Shown: positions 16,101-27,486 of the stretch, piece by piece
Numbering within the stretch: position 1 is the first letter of the stretch
How the letters are laid out: the number at the start of each line of letters is the position of its first letter
Assembly: GCF_017591435.1 (NCBI RefSeq)
Contig: NC_059268.1
Coordinates: 3,822,481 to 3,886,480 of the forward strand
Source of the DNA: Portunus trituberculatus
Taxonomy: Eukaryota > Arthropoda > Malacostraca > Decapoda > Portunidae
DNA: 64,000 nt
Direction of reading: 5' to 3'
Made by a program: the position numbers and the translations under genes
The notes under the pieces: generated by a model
Database searches by the model: none
What the model was told of the DNA's origin: nothing
What the model saw: only the letters and a program-made list of their open reading frames with translations

Positions 16101-19100
16101 TATCATTATCATCACCTCTACCTTCCTCATCATTATCATCATTATCTAGACCAACAATGATATAAGCATTAAGAACTCACCATTTCTGCATGATTGGGTC
16201 ATAGGTCATGAGGGTGGCAATGACCTGGCTGGTGGAGTCATGGGAGAGTAGCCCTCCATGAACATAAACCAGAGCAGTTGCAGGGTCCCAAACAGCTGTG
16301 TGGCCATACACCCCTTTCACTATTGCTCCGCGAGTTTCTACAGTGCTCCAAGTATCTTCATCTAAAAAAAATAAACAATACAAAAATAAAAAAAAGAGGG
16401 AAAAACAAACTAATGGAAAATAAATCAATAAAACAAACAGAAAAATATATAAACAAAAACTTGGGAGAAATCTATCAGTACTGTCATGGTAGACCAACAT
16501 CAAATATCTGTGGCCTCCTGCTTACACTGTATGTATTTTCAATAAACACCATAACAGTCACAGCACCCAATAATTTTTCTTTACAAATTTAATATTTAAA
16601 ATATCATAATCAAGACCTGAGTTGAAAAGGACAGTGATAAAAATTTAGATAAAATATAAACTTTATGTAAGACATCTAAATCATTATATTTGTTTGTTTC
16701 TTTTTATTTACTTTTTTTTTTTATGTTCATGAAAGAATGCTTATTGAGATGTAAAGTAGCATGAGTTAGTGTATTTTTTTCTGTAAGGCTGTGTCAGGTA
16801 TGAACAGTTCATCCTAGTTGATTTAATGTCCTGCACTTAACATGAATAAATTACTCTAAATAAAACAAAGAAGTAACAGCTTACCTAAGTTATATTCCTG
16901 GACAGTATTCAAGTAACCATAAACAGAAGAGTGACCAAAAATGACCAACATGATGTTTTCTGTGCCCTTCTGCACAACGACTGATGCGTGACCCACGCAT
17001 TGGATAGGAGCACATGGTCCAGGAGCATGTGAGCAGCCACCACTCCTATTTTTTCTCTGGTGCCCCTCCTTCTCTTCCCCTTCATCATTTTCCTTGTTTG
17101 CTTTCCCTTCTTCATTTTCTTGCTCCTGTTCCTCCTCCTCTTCTCTCCATTCTCTGCCATTACTATTCGACTTGTCATCTTTATTCTTCCCATTTCGATT
17201 ATTGCGTCTGTTCCTCTCTTTGCGTCCTTGTCTGTTCCTCCTTCCATTCCCAGAGCGTCCACCACCTCCTCTTCCACCTCGACCAACTCGTTTTGGTATC
17301 AGGGACCATTTCAGAGTTTGAGTATCCAGACGCCACAGCTCATGAGTTATATTTCCATCTGCCTTCATGCCCCCATACATGTATATTGAACCCTGTCAAA
17401 TCCAGACAATACAAAGGTTACCTTAGTTATACGATAAAGGGATTCTATCCATTTTTCTAAACACTACATATAACCATCATCACCATAATTAATGTAATGT
17501 CCAGACTTAAAGACAAAGAAAAACTATTAATAAAAAAGTGATAATAATAAATAAATTAATTAACAGATAAATAAATAGATATAAATAAACTAATAGACAA
17601 ATAAAAAAATAAATACATGACTACTTACTCTAACCATCCACTATCATTATCATATTGATGAAATGTTCTTAAGATTTCTTGAATCTTAACACAAACTGTA
17701 CTCTATGATATGACATGGGGTGGTGGTGGTAATCATTTATCAACTACACCAAGCTTATGTCCCCATCTTGAGAAAATACCTGTCTACATGTATACATACA
17801 TACACATTTGCAGGCATTCTAATGTCTCAGTCTCTAGATAATTACAATCATAATGACAATAATGCCTTAAAGAAAAATGTTAAAGGCATAAATCAAAGCA
17901 ATCTTTTAAGTAGCTAATGATAATGGACATGGATGACATCATGACAGTGGTTCATGTATCATTTCATTTGCTGGTGATATCTGCACCTACTCTATGAAAG
18001 TGTAATATTTACTCTTCAGGAGATAAGAATATACAATAGATAACAGATCAACTTACATTATACACAACAGTGGTGTGTCCATATCTGTACATTGGCTTCT
18101 TAATGCTCGTACTGTTTACAGCAATCCACTTGTCACCTAGTAAAAATCTTCAATTAACCAAAATTAAGAATGTTCAATTAAACAAAATTGTGACATATCT
18201 ATACCAGGCATATCTCTATACATGTTTAATATTTTTATCCTTTAATCTATCTATTCTATAGCAAACAAGGTATGCAACCTTCCTACCAAAATCTTACCAT
18301 CAAAGCATTTAGATAATGGGATTATAAATACTGGTAAGTGTAAAGATGATGTCTAAGAAAACTTCTATTGGGTCTTTGAAACACACCTATGGAGGTGAGA
18401 TATTGTTCTCCTTTCTACCTCTGTTCAAAGTTTACCAATGAAAACAATTAAACTTCATAAAGCAGAGTGATAAGAATGTTTGCCTTTACATATCACAATT
18501 ACAAATCAAGCATCATAAAATAGAACTAAAGACTTTTCTTAAGAAAAAACCTGTTCTAAGATAAATTCTTACCAACTTGTTTATAATTTGGGAGTTGATG
18601 CAATATAAAACATTTGAATATAAAAGCTTTAAGAAAGAGAAATATTGTATGCTGTTATTTCTTAATACCATAAAAATTCATTCTTCACCCAAATTTAAGT
18701 GTATACATACCATATATGTCATACTTGAGAATGAAGGGTCGGTCAGTAAAAGAGTAACCCCCTATGACCCACACCATGTCATCAATGAGAACAGTGGTGT
18801 GAGAGGATCTCTCTAGTAAAGTTGAGGCAGGATTGGAATGGGTCAATTGGCTGGTGATGTCATGACCCACCACCTCCCACCACCCAGCCTCTACTACCTG
18901 GCTGCAGTCTGCACCTAGAAATGCATATACACAAATATCATCAGATGCAGCCAAACAACTGCAATATACATTACTAAGATGACAGGCCAGACTGAACACC
19001 TCCAGCTGAGTTGAAAGGATACTGCCATATACTTCCTACACCCTGCATAAAGGAACTGTAAAACTGTAGGAAACATAGAGGGTATACTTCAATACATTTC

Positions 19101-22100
19101 ACGAGCTAAAGGCCTTAGTTGTCTCTCTGCAAGGGAAATGAAAAGGTAGCTATGGAATCATAGTTAATCATCATCACACACTAACAATGGCTACTATCCC
19201 AATAATTTCTTTCTTTGCCATTAAGATCTCCAGTAACACATGATCACATCATATTGAAAGAATTTCTTGAAGATGATTAATATTGTATCTTAGTTCCTTA
19301 TAAAGAAATGTATCAATAGATGCAGCACAAACCAAATAACCTTTGGCTCTCACCAGTATAACCAGAATGACACTGGCATCGATGTTCCTCAGGATTACAC
19401 TGGCCATTTCCTGAGCAGCCCTCAGGACACACACGCACAGAGCAAGCAGGGCCACCCCACCCAGCATTACAGGTACAAATACCATCCAGACAAACACCAT
19501 GTCCAGAACATTCTTCCCCTCCAACAGTTCTCGGACACCCATTGATTCTGTAACAGAACGTCTTTTCTAAATTTTCTGCAAAATATATGTGATGTGTATC
19601 AAATGAGTCACCAATAAACTCATGATATATAACAATACTAACATTATTTCACCACTTACATAAAAAAACAATGGCTAGATGATCATTACTGTGGTAACAA
19701 CATAAGGCAATATATGCCATGTAACTATAACTTGGTGAAATATTTCAAACTTAAAAGATTACTCCCCAAAACATAACCTGAAATATTTGCTTTCTGGAGT
19801 GGGAAATATTGAACAACAAGGCTTGAATGATCAAAATCAGACATTGTGATAGGTCTGGTGCCAGTCATTGAGACAGGCTTATGTTCAAACAGTTTTCTGG
19901 AAAACCTGGAATACACATTCTCTGTGAAGTGAAACATTGTGAGTGACTCAGTTCTTTCACTGGCCACCAGGCTGCAGTATGCAGGATTTGCCTAAGAAAT
20001 GTGCAATATTTGAAGTTTTTAAGCATTTTATAATGAAAACAACCCTCTCACTTCTGCCATATTCTGCAATTTCCATTATCATCTGGATATAATGACAACA
20101 CATCTTTGTTCTTTCAGTTTCCAGAATGAAGGACACCTGTTATGAGTCACTATAACCAACATAGCTAACAGAACTATTACATACAAGTATGGTAATGACA
20201 ATTTTTGTAAAGAGTCAACAAACTTACCTGTAAGATATTTTGAATCCTGTGAGGTTATATGCAGCATCAGAGTAGAAATAGAGTAATGCAGAGCCTGACC
20301 TTGCCACCACCTCAGGGATGTGAGGAACATGGTAGTTGTCCTGCACCACCATGCCACTGTGACCAAGGAAGAAAGAGATTCATGAGCACACTAACCAAAA
20401 CAGCAACAAAATAATTAAAGATCATACAACAAAAATAATCATATAACAAAATTAAAAGTAGAAAGAAACCTTTGCATCCTAATATGAATGATAAGACACT
20501 TCTGAATGAATACAAAAAGACTCCCTTTATTTGGAAAGAAGACATCCACACTTCTTAACTAATCTCTAATTTTGGGGAATTTTATTAGTACATGTATCAC
20601 TTATTGGTATGTATACCTAAGTATCTATAAACTGGACTAACATCCTCTTTAATTAAAGGGGACTGTCAAGACAAGAAATAATGCCCTATCTCACTGAGCA
20701 AATGACAATTTGAAGGAGGAGGATTCCAAGTACCCTCTCTCTGTCTCTGGTAGTTACTTCAAGATGGATGGACAAAATGGAAGCAGCATTCTTCTAACAT
20801 GGCCAAAGAGTGTAAAGCAATAAATACATTCTATTTTTACAGAATTATACCACAACAAATATATTCTGTTTCTACACAATTATGCCACATTAAATAGATA
20901 CATGGGTCCTCTTTCAGTGCACAACTCCATCAATGCATTTTCAGCTTTATGCGCACCCTCACTTTGTTTCCATCACTTTAACAATGTGCAAAATTTCCAA
21001 CTTTATGTGCACTTGGCGAAAGAAACTTTCATTTGAGAACAAAACATTTTTGCTAAAATATATAAATTTTCTGCCAAAAACAATAAAATAGAATAAAAGA
21101 TATTAAGAAATCATATTCTAACAACAAAAATAATGATTAAATGTCAAAATATATAAATTAAACATTACATAACAAAGGACCAACAAGACAGTTCAATGCT
21201 ATGCTTCTTTTTGCCCAGCCAAGTTGTTTCACTTCCATCTTGTCAGTGTTAGTGTTTCATGTTTCACATTTGCTAAGCATTATGATATTTTTTACCTTTG
21301 TAGGTTGGTAATACATAATATTTGTGATCTTTCTAGGTTTGTGAATATGGCTCCTTCCAAAGTGAAGCATGTTACAGGTATAGCTATCAAGAAATGTAAA
21401 ATATTTTCACTTCAAGAGGAACTAGACATCATAGCCACGGTTGAGGCAGGTGAAGAGTTCTGTGAAGTATGCAGATTTTACTCTATTAATGAGTCCACAG
21501 TGCATAACATGGTGAAATGTAACGATGCCATAAAGAACACAGTGCGGGAATGATTGATATGGTGACCCTTATGTTGGGGGGGCGGGGTCTCAGGGGTCAG
21601 TCATGGTGGGTCCCAGTTTCAATCTTAATTTATTTATTTATAACATAAGGTTCTATTATTTGTTTAATGTGTTTCAATATATGCACACATTTTCTCGGTC
21701 CCTTTCCTGTACATTAAGGGACTCCTCCTTTATATTCTATTTCTACAGATAAATTCACAATTGGATGATTATGACATGTTCTTCTTCTTCATCTCTATCT
21801 CCAAATCTCCTAACTATATGCTTCTAAATAAGAGTGAACCCATAAAGGCTTATGATCTTGATGAGCCCCATTCTATTGTCCTATGAAACTGCTTCTATGC
21901 TTATACTTTTATGTTTGGTCAAACCTTTTAATTTCTACAAACATCCACCATTCATTCTTGCTGAAGGTTTGCCTGTATTTAATCTATTCATGTGAGTGAT
22001 GAGAACTCAGTCCTCCAAACTAATGATCTAAGAGCATTAATTAATTATTTTATTTTATTTCCTGTGCTTTGAGTCTCCTCACTGAATTGCTAAATGTCTA

Positions 22101-25100
22101 TCAGCTTGCAGTCTTCCATCCATCTGATCAGTGAAAGATTTCATTTGGATAATCCAATGGTGATCATTAGATTTTAATCACTGAACCTTAAACATCCTCT
22201 CAGAAGATTTTCAGTGAAACCTGTGCTGCTGCCAAAGACTCAGCAATTATTCATTAATCACAAAAGTCCTAGTCAGTCAGGAAACATCTTCATGATGCAG
22301 TCCCTCTTTGGTGTCCGAGAAAAGTCCCTCTATTTATGGGACTGCTTAACAGAGTAAAACAAATAAACATGACACTGATGAATTAATAGATTTCAGTACC
22401 TGACATCAATTTTAAGTTACATGCTGTTACTTTCTACAGTAGGACCCTAGTTTAGATTGCAATGCCTAACTACACACACCACTTCTGCAGTGCTTTCTAA
22501 CAGCCCATTAAATGTAAATGAATCAATAGGAAAAAATACTGTTCCAAATTAGGGTTCACTAATTCAGAGCAACAAAGCATACGTAGCTACAAAACTTATA
22601 TATAGTGCAGTAAAATCCGGATACTGGACATAAGGCTACTTTAACTGCTTTGCCTGAGAAATACTGGATTCTTATATTCCTGAAAGTACTTGACAGAATC
22701 CTGACTTGTTGCAAGACAGTACTTCAACCTGACAGATAAGCAGGTCTATCTCTACGCCCCATAGAAACCATTCACATATTCCAAAGATGACGCTCTTTGG
22801 GTCTTAGTGAAAAGGTGTAACTGTCTCACAAACAGTTCACTTAGAGATGTTCCCACACTAGATGAGAGCTTATTAATTTATACCTTGACAATAAGGGAAC
22901 ACTTCATTGGATTAGATCTGACAATGGTTCTCTTGAACTCAAAAATACAATGGTAGTGTCACATAGTAGAACTTCAAATCCACAACCACTATAGATAAAA
23001 AAGAAATCCATATCATGAGGAAAGTTCCCCAAGCAGTAATAAGTACATAAGTAATAGATGGTGAACACAGCAGAAGTCACTTATGGTTGGTCCATTACTA
23101 TGTAAAATTGATTTGACCGTCTTGCACCCTGTTATGAGGATATGAGAATAAGAAGGACTGGTTCTGGTAAAGGGTTAGGAGATGTAGCCTTTGAAATGAC
23201 ACCTCCCTGATGCAATCTTGATTATGGTTTCTTCTTGAGGTCTGATCTGTTCTTTTCTTTCCCCTTCAAATTCCAACCTGGTGCATAGTACTCTTAATAA
23301 TTGAAAATCAGGTCTAACCTAGGCCATTCAAAATTAATAATGCATCCAGTGATCCATTTGTATAATATTGATAGTAAATGTTCAATGAACAGTAGCAAGC
23401 TTTGGATAAAAACATCAAATAAGTGATGCCTTTCACTATTTATAGAAACACTTATCCTTAATCACAGCCTCAGTTTATTATTACCTATGAATATTTGCTA
23501 TAGACTTATTAATGCATTCAACACTTCACAATTCTCTCACACTGCCCAGCAGCTGCTTACAAAACTTATGTAGTGAAGTAAATGCTTGACATTAATGTCT
23601 GAAGTTGAAATAACATCACTTTACTTTTGGTTAATCTTCCACTAACTTGATAAACAGAAAGATGGGCAAACAGACATGATAACATCTGGACATCCTGTCA
23701 CTTCTACCATTCAGCAACATTACAACTTATAGTTTGTGGGTTATCACTGCCTTTGTAAATATCCCTACTGAATGTTGCTACATCTTCATTGCTTTGTTCA
23801 TAACAATACATTTTCAAATAATGAACTTGTGACAAATATCACTGTAGATGAAAGTAATCTTCCTTAATACTTATAGCCTTCCTGAAGTTTGTTGACTGCA
23901 AGATGCACGGTTGCATCTCAAAGATGACATGTTGAGTTTTTAAATTTTGAAGAAATGTGGTTCTAAAAATATTTAACCTCATTAAATGTCTGACAGTGTT
24001 GAAAATATTAAAGAAAGACAGAAGAAGGATTGACAACACTGTTAGTTTAACCAATTCAATTTTTGCTGTAGTGACACTGGGAATCTTTATCTTAAATATG
24101 GTCAAAGGTTATATAATATCATAATTATGTAATCCAGGGAAAGGAAACACTCACCTAAACACAGCCAGGAGAGGATCATAGATGCTGTCACCATCAAAGA
24201 CATACAAGTGATCCCACGAGCACTCTGTGGCAAAGTGATCCAGGTGGAGGCGGATGGAGGCATTGACTTGGCCAGAGTCTATCAGCCATGTGCACTGAGT
24301 GTCTGTAGAGTAGTTTCCTGACCCATCAGTTATCACACTTGAATTTGACATTAATCTGACAGGAAAGGAAAAGAAAAAATAAATAACATAACATAACATA
24401 AATAATAGGATAACAAAGGGCCACCAGGGCCCATCTAGGTTATCCTGTTTCAGTCGCACAGCGACCTCGTCATCAGTACTTAAAGATACACTTACAAGTA
24501 CACAATACATTATATACTAATTTTAAATATTTGGCCCATTAACAGGGCTAAGTCCTAAAGCGAAATCCTCTACAATCTGTGATTCCCATACATGGGGATC
24601 ATGTCTTGTTTAACTATAGTAAATTTCTTATAAAAACTATCATGCAGAGCTATACATAATTATAAATCTAAGAAATTTAAGTGCTTATATAATCTGTTTT
24701 TAAACATTGTCAAACTAGTGCTATTTACAACCCTCTCTGGCAATGCATTCCAGAAGTCTACCACCCTATGACTAAAGAAATATTTTCTTATATCTAACCT
24801 GCAGCCTTGCTTTCTAATCTTCCTGCCATGATTTCTAGTCCTATTTCCCTCCTCTAAGGTAAAGAAAGATCTCACATCTATGTAGTTTGTATCTGAGAAC
24901 ATTTTAAATAACTCTATCATATCCTCTTATACATCTCCTCTCAAATGAAAACATGTTTAATTCCTTTAATCTATCTCTATACTCCAGTCGCTTTAATGCT
25001 GGTATCATCCTAGTTGCTCTTCTCTGAACTGCTTCTAACATGTTGATATCCTGCCTATAATGGGGTGACCAGGCCTGTATGCAATACTCTAAATGGGGCC

Positions 25101-25429
25101 TAACATAGGAATTATATAAGCTACGCACCACTTCCTTACTTTTATAACTAACATTTCTATTTATAAAACCCAGGATCCTATTTGCCCTATTTCTTGCTTC
25201 TAAACATTGCTTTGAAAATTTCATAGTCCTGTCTATCACTACTCCTAAATCCTTTCCTTCCTCTGCTGCCTTTAGCCAACATCCCTCCATCTCATAGCTA
25301 AAGTTTGTGTTGCCTTTACCTAAATGCATAACCTGACACTTTTTAGTCAACTAAATGTTATGCCAGTTCATCAAAATATTCTTCCACATACAACTGGCTC
25401 TCAATTTTCTTAGTATGTAAATTGAAAAG

Positions 25430-25516
<87 letters not shown>

Positions 25517-27461
25517 TACACAAAGTAACTTATGTCACAATGAAAGACAAACAATCCCATCTATTGAAACTTATTATATAGCTATATACTAGCATAATCT
25601 AATATTTTCCTATGCTGCCAACTATTTCAACCCATAAGTCTGGCTACAAGACTGACATGAACTGCTTTCCCTGACAATTTTGCTGATTAAAGATAGAGAA
25701 ATATATAAGATAAACTACTTTCTATAACATTCAGTAAGGACTAAATGTGATTAGTAGGTTATATGTGATATCCAGAGGCTTGGGAGTTAATGTAAGCATG
25801 ACAAACATAGTTATTAGCAGTACAACAGTACACCAATAATAGTGTTGTTTGACCTTGTGGATTATACACGGAACATGAACGTAACCCTACCTTATGCAGT
25901 GTGTGGCATTTGGGAACACAAATAATGAAGTGATATAATGGCCAATCAGAAAAATGTAACTCTTAACTGGTTTGATTTGGAATACTGACATCTGGAACCA
26001 AACAATGAAATCAAAGGTGAGGAAAGTGACTGTAGAGCATCAATCTACTATTACCATGAGCAGGTGGAGAAGCAAGATTCAGCACAACAACAAATGTCAG
26101 GTGTGGGATGAAATTGTGGGATTCAATAATAATTCTAATAATTACTGACAGGACTCTCCAGGAGAATGAAAGATGGACTGCAGAGTACATGTCAGGTGAA
26201 AGGAGGCAATGGTTGGCACCCATAAGGCCAGACCTACTAAAAGATGATAATGTGAAGAGGTTGGAGCCTACTGATTACAACAAGGTGAGGCACATACTCA
26301 ACAACACTATGAGACTGTCCTCTCTCTCTTATCAAGTTTGGTTATTTTCTTTCATAACAGCTTGGTATGCTAAGACTGAGTTCAGAGACACACATCTATA
26401 GTTTTTTCTAAGTTATGAGTTACTTAAATAATCATAATAATACTAATACACAATGATGTTAGCGTCCTCCTTTGGCCATACAATATTTACTTAAGTAAAA
26501 TAAATACCAAGAATGATGCAGAAAGGAAATGTCCTAAGCAAATAAGGAGTTCATAACAGACCAGGGTTAACAATGCCCAATTTTTTTTTTTTTTTTTTTT
26601 ATGTGGATCTAGCTGATTTCAAAACGGATGTGGGGAAGGAATGAAGACAATGACAGAAGCAGCAGAAAAGAAAACACAAAAGAAAGAAGACTGAAAAAAA
26701 AAAATCACTGGAGAATTCACTCTCTAGTTAGAAAGTGAAGACCATATTACTTCTACTAGTCACAAATGAGTACTGCTCTCATCACCCTGGGCACTTCAGG
26801 CAGCCATAAATGAGCCAGAACACCCTGGACCGTGGGGCAAGAACCGTACCGCAGTCAGCCAGCCGCGGAAAAATAGAAAACAAAGAGCTGTCAGTGTCAG
26901 GTGATCGGGTGACATTGTCGGCCTGGAAGGGGAAATCCCACATTGTGTTGACCCACAAACCCTGGAACACACCCAACCAAATGCGGGAACATCAAAACTG
27001 CTGCTGACGAGAAATAAGCGTCTACATGCAATATGTGGTGGACATGAAGCGTGAAATGACAAGGAGAGTGACGGGGATGGGCCGAGTCACAAAACCAGCC
27101 CGTGTCACCATGCTGATAACCACTGAACTCAGACTTACATGCTGGTGAAGTCATGGTATACATAGGTTACAATCAGATGGCAGCAAAAGGAGAAAAAAAA
27201 AACAAGGGAAGTAACAGGAAGAAAATCTCACCTCACTCTGCCCTCGCACCACTGACATTGCGGGCCTTTCCACCCCGGGTCACATATACACTGTTCGTCC
27301 ACGCATTTCCCGTGTTTGCACAAATCATTACACTCCTCCTGTCCTCCCGCACACACAAGCGAGCATCCTAGTAACACTAACACTAATATTTTTGTCCTCA
27401 AGGGCTCGGATTTCCTTAAAAACTTCGATTTGAACAAGAATTTCTGGAGATCCGCTGCCAT
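12996..27461 (-). CDS. Attractin-family gene, N-terminal block (11 exons)
   Basis: Eleven exons (27232-27461, 24155-24355, 20228-20356, 19354-19547, 18711-18914, 18057-18136, 16885-17392, 16181-16361, 15193-15504, 14948-15016, 12996-13188) join in consistent phase to 767 codons. The encoded order is signal peptide, EGF, CUB, two EGF-like modules, Kelch repeats, PSI modules, which is the attractin ectodomain order (vertebrate ATRN/ATRNL1, fly distracted). Family members are single-pass membrane or secreted glycoproteins; vertebrate ones act with melanocortin signalling and in myelin maintenance. All introns are GT-AG. The start is the ATG at 27461 because it directly precedes a hydrophobic leader and lies under a compact promoter. 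No continuation is seen left of 12996. The in-phase continuation is instead found at 61544, upstream of this start. Human-level detail is recalled family knowledge; the exon boundaries are read here. Confidence 0.9.
13189..13541. repeat. T14 and (TA)n at exon 11 acceptor, then intron
   Basis: Positions 13193-13206 are A14 and 13207-13227 (TA)n on the plus strand, so on the gene strand the acceptor of exon 11 is preceded by (TA)n-T14-ACAG. The rest is intron with no other feature. Confidence 0.7.
13542..14452 (+). mobile_element. Tigger/pogo-like DNA transposon T3 (911 bp, deleted)
   Basis: Inverted repeats CAGGCAACCCCCGCTTAACG (left) and ...TTAAGCAGGGGTTGCCTG (right), each bordered by TA, mark both ends. 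It lies in the intron between attractin exons 11 and 10. Only the transposase helix-turn-helix start remains (13838-14010), so the copy is non-autonomous. Confidence 0.85.
13838..14010 (+). pseudogene. Tigger transposase N-terminus in T3
   Basis: It reads MSPSITKKTRKSLTLELKL then HRHERGEKTNSIA; after a one-base frameshift it resumes STILKSADSIKKAG. This is the psq-type helix-turn-helix of Tigger transposases. No DDE domain follows. Confidence 0.75.
14453..14947. other. Attractin intron 10, distal part
   Basis: AT-rich intron sequence between Tigger element T3 and exon 10. I see no other feature in it. Confidence 0.55.
14948..15016 (-). CDS. Attractin exon 10: cysteine-rich start of PSI region
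   Basis: Residues 680-703, 69 bp. It reads CKQFTSSEECLKAFPGRKC then VWIR, matching the attractin segment directly after the Kelch propeller (C.....E..CL...PG..CVW). Acceptor TATCACTCAG, donor ATCAG/GTGAGA. Confidence 0.87.
15193..15504 (-). CDS. Attractin exon 9: Kelch repeats
   Basis: Residues 576-680. It contains VPRFLHSAVLVEGLMLVFG and then GNTHNDTAYSYGAKCYSAD; the FGGNTHNDT...GAKC..DF.AYD block is nearly diagnostic for attractin. It ends in ARYGHTASLHDSKMYIIGG plus FNG. Acceptor TTTAACAG, donor GGAGA/GTAAGT, phase 2 out. Confidence 0.95.
15505..16180. other. Attractin intron 8
   Basis: AT-rich intron between exons 9 and 8, with a short ATC-rich simple tract near 16105-16150. No nested gene is seen. 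Confidence 0.6.
16181..16361 (-). CDS. Attractin exon 8: Kelch repeat
   Basis: Residues 516-576. It reads EDTWSTVETRGAIVKGVYG followed by HTAVWDPATALVYVHGG, the family's TW....T.GA.V.G.YGH....D.....YVHGG Kelch strand. Phase 1 in, phase 2 out (AAATG/GTGAGT). Confidence 0.92.
16362..16884. other. Attractin intron 7
   Basis: A-rich intron between exons 8 and 7. No repeat family recognised. Confidence 0.6.
16885..17392 (-). CDS. Attractin exon 7: Kelch repeat with long charged insert
   Basis: Residues 347-516, 508 bp. It starts GSIYMYGGMKADGNITHEL and ends with ENIMLVIFGHSSVYGYLNT then VQEYNL; both ends are firm attractin Kelch segments. Between them, about 94 residues (17006-17289) are low-complexity: first Gly/Arg/Asn-rich and basic, then Glu/Lys-rich and acidic. 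The vertebrate proteins have only a few residues here. The frame is open through the insert. Donor TTAG/GTAAGC, phase 1. Confidence 0.85.
17393..18056. other. Attractin intron 6
   Basis: AT-rich intron with AATA-type low complexity near 17520-17610. No nested gene. Confidence 0.6.
18057..18136 (-). CDS. Attractin exon 6: Kelch linker and RYGHT strand
   Basis: Residues 320-346, only 80 bp. It reads GDKWIAVNS... then MYRYGHTTVVYN, matching the family's W..L......RYGHS..LY segment. It was found by phase and position between exons 5 and 7. Acceptor TTTTACTAG, donor AAT/GTAAGT, leaving phase 0. Confidence 0.85.
18137..18710. other. Attractin intron 5
   Basis: Intron between exons 6 and 5 without a recognisable element. 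Confidence 0.6.
18711..18914 (-). CDS. Attractin exon 5: start of Kelch propeller
   Basis: Residues 252-320. The exon reads through GWWEVVGHD to RSSHTTVLIDDMVWVIGGY, the first Kelch strand set (SH..V.....MWV.GGY in attractins), and ends LKYDIY. Phase 1 in and out; the donor is G/GTATGT. Confidence 0.9.
18915..19353. other. Attractin intron 4
   Basis: Intron between exons 5 and 4; nothing else seen. Confidence 0.6.
19354..19547 (-). CDS. Attractin exon 4: paired EGF-like modules
   Basis: Residues 187-252. Two cysteine-rich modules read ECSGHGVCLDGICTCNAGW and CPEGCSGNGQCNPEEHRCQ, corresponding to the EGF pair after the CUB domain in attractin. It enters in phase 2 and leaves in phase 1 (ACTG/GTGAGA). 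Confidence 0.9.
19548..20227. other. Attractin intron 3
   Basis: Intron between exons 4 and 3. A minus-strand open frame of 80 codons (19725-19967) lies here, but exon 3 joins exon 4 in phase without it and it has no attractin counterpart, so it is not annotated. Confidence 0.5.
20228..20356 (-). CDS. Attractin exon 3: CUB domain, second part
   Basis: Residues 144-187, 129 bp, phase 2 to phase 2. It ends the CUB domain with IPEVVARSGSALLYFYSDA followed by AYNLTGFKISYR. The last segment is nearly invariant in attractins (SDAAYNLTGF). The exon is hidden in most frames because it is short. It is bounded by GGTCACAG acceptor and TTACAG/GTAAGT donor. Confidence 0.92.
20357..24154. other. Attractin intron 2 (3.8 kb)
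   Basis: Long, mostly unique intron. It holds a Tigger-like transposase remnant (21347-21553) and otherwise AT-rich sequence. Near 22608 a CAGTAAAATCCGGATA string looks like the end of another Tigger-type element, but I found no partner end. Confidence 0.5.
21347..21553 (+). pseudogene. Tigger/CENP-B-like transposase N-terminus (T4)
   Basis: The frame starts MAPSKVKHVTGIAIKKCK, then SLQEELDIIATVEAGEEF and INESTVHNMVKCNDAIK, the psq-type helix-turn-helix of Tigger/jerky-like transposases. It stops soon after. A TIR-like GC-richer stretch lies upstream (20900-20960), but no matching right end was found. Confidence 0.6.
24155..24355 (-). CDS. Attractin exon 2: CUB domain, first part
   Basis: Residues 77-144, phase 2 to phase 2. 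It reads GSGNYSTDTQCTWLI, then FATECSWDHLYVFDGDS, a very strong match to the attractin CUB domain (the CTWLI and ECSWDHLYVFDGDS blocks). The acceptor tract TTTTCCTTTCCTGTCAG is unusually close to the 3' tail of LINE-D, about 25 nt upstream. The donor is TTTAG/GTGAGT. Confidence 0.93.
24384..25433 (-). mobile_element. LINE-D (CR1-like, 3' part)
   Basis: Minus-strand RT C-terminus (25350-24660, broken by one frameshift near 24920) reads KKCQVMHLGKGN, DLGVVIDRTMKF, PHLEYCIQAWSPH and FFSHRVVDFWNALP. A 3' UTR follows and ends in TTATG repeats (24384-24409). The 5' truncation adjoins (GA)n. The tail ends about 25 nt before the acceptor of attractin exon 2. Confidence 0.88.
24904..25350 (-). pseudogene. 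LINE-D RT thumb/C-terminal frame
   Basis: 149 codons of LINE C-terminal sequence, including YNSYVRPHLEYCIQAWSPH and AVQRRATRMIPALKRLEYR. It continues after a frameshift in 24660-24920 (RKQGCRLDIRKYFFSHRVVD). No palm catalytic box is present because of 5' truncation. Confidence 0.85.
25434..25514. repeat. (GA)n microsatellite
   Basis: About 40 GA units directly beside the 5' truncation point of LINE-D, in attractin intron 1. Confidence 0.95.
25515..27231. other. Attractin intron 1, proximal part
   Basis: Unique intron sequence between the (GA)n tract and exon 1, with a T20 run at 26581-26600. No nested gene is supported. Confidence 0.55.
27232..27461 (-). CDS. Attractin exon 1: signal peptide and first EGF
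   Basis: Residues 1-77. The reading starts MAADLQKF; residues 25-38 (ILVLVLLGCSLVCA) are a hydrophobic leader, followed by a six-cysteine EGF-like module (residues 44-72, CNDLCKHGKC...CICDPGWKG). The donor is GAG/GTGAGA and leaves phase 2. The ATG lies in CCAAGATGGCAGC, a YY1-like context common at animal housekeeping starts. Confidence 0.88.
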
Positions 27462-27486
27462 CTTGGATCTGCCATTTCCGCAACTG

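Noticed and set aside
17014..17460. 148-codon plus-strand frame rich in Pro/Ser/Leu
   Set aside because: Antisense shadow of attractin exon 7 and its low-complexity insert.
19725..19967. 80-codon minus-strand frame between attractin exons 4 and 3
   Set aside because: Exon 3 joins exon 4 in phase without it, the CUB-to-EGF step needs no insert, and it has no recognisable motif.
22608..22640. Possible Tigger end (CAGTAAAATCCGGATA)
   Set aside because: No matching inverted end or transposase remnant found nearby.
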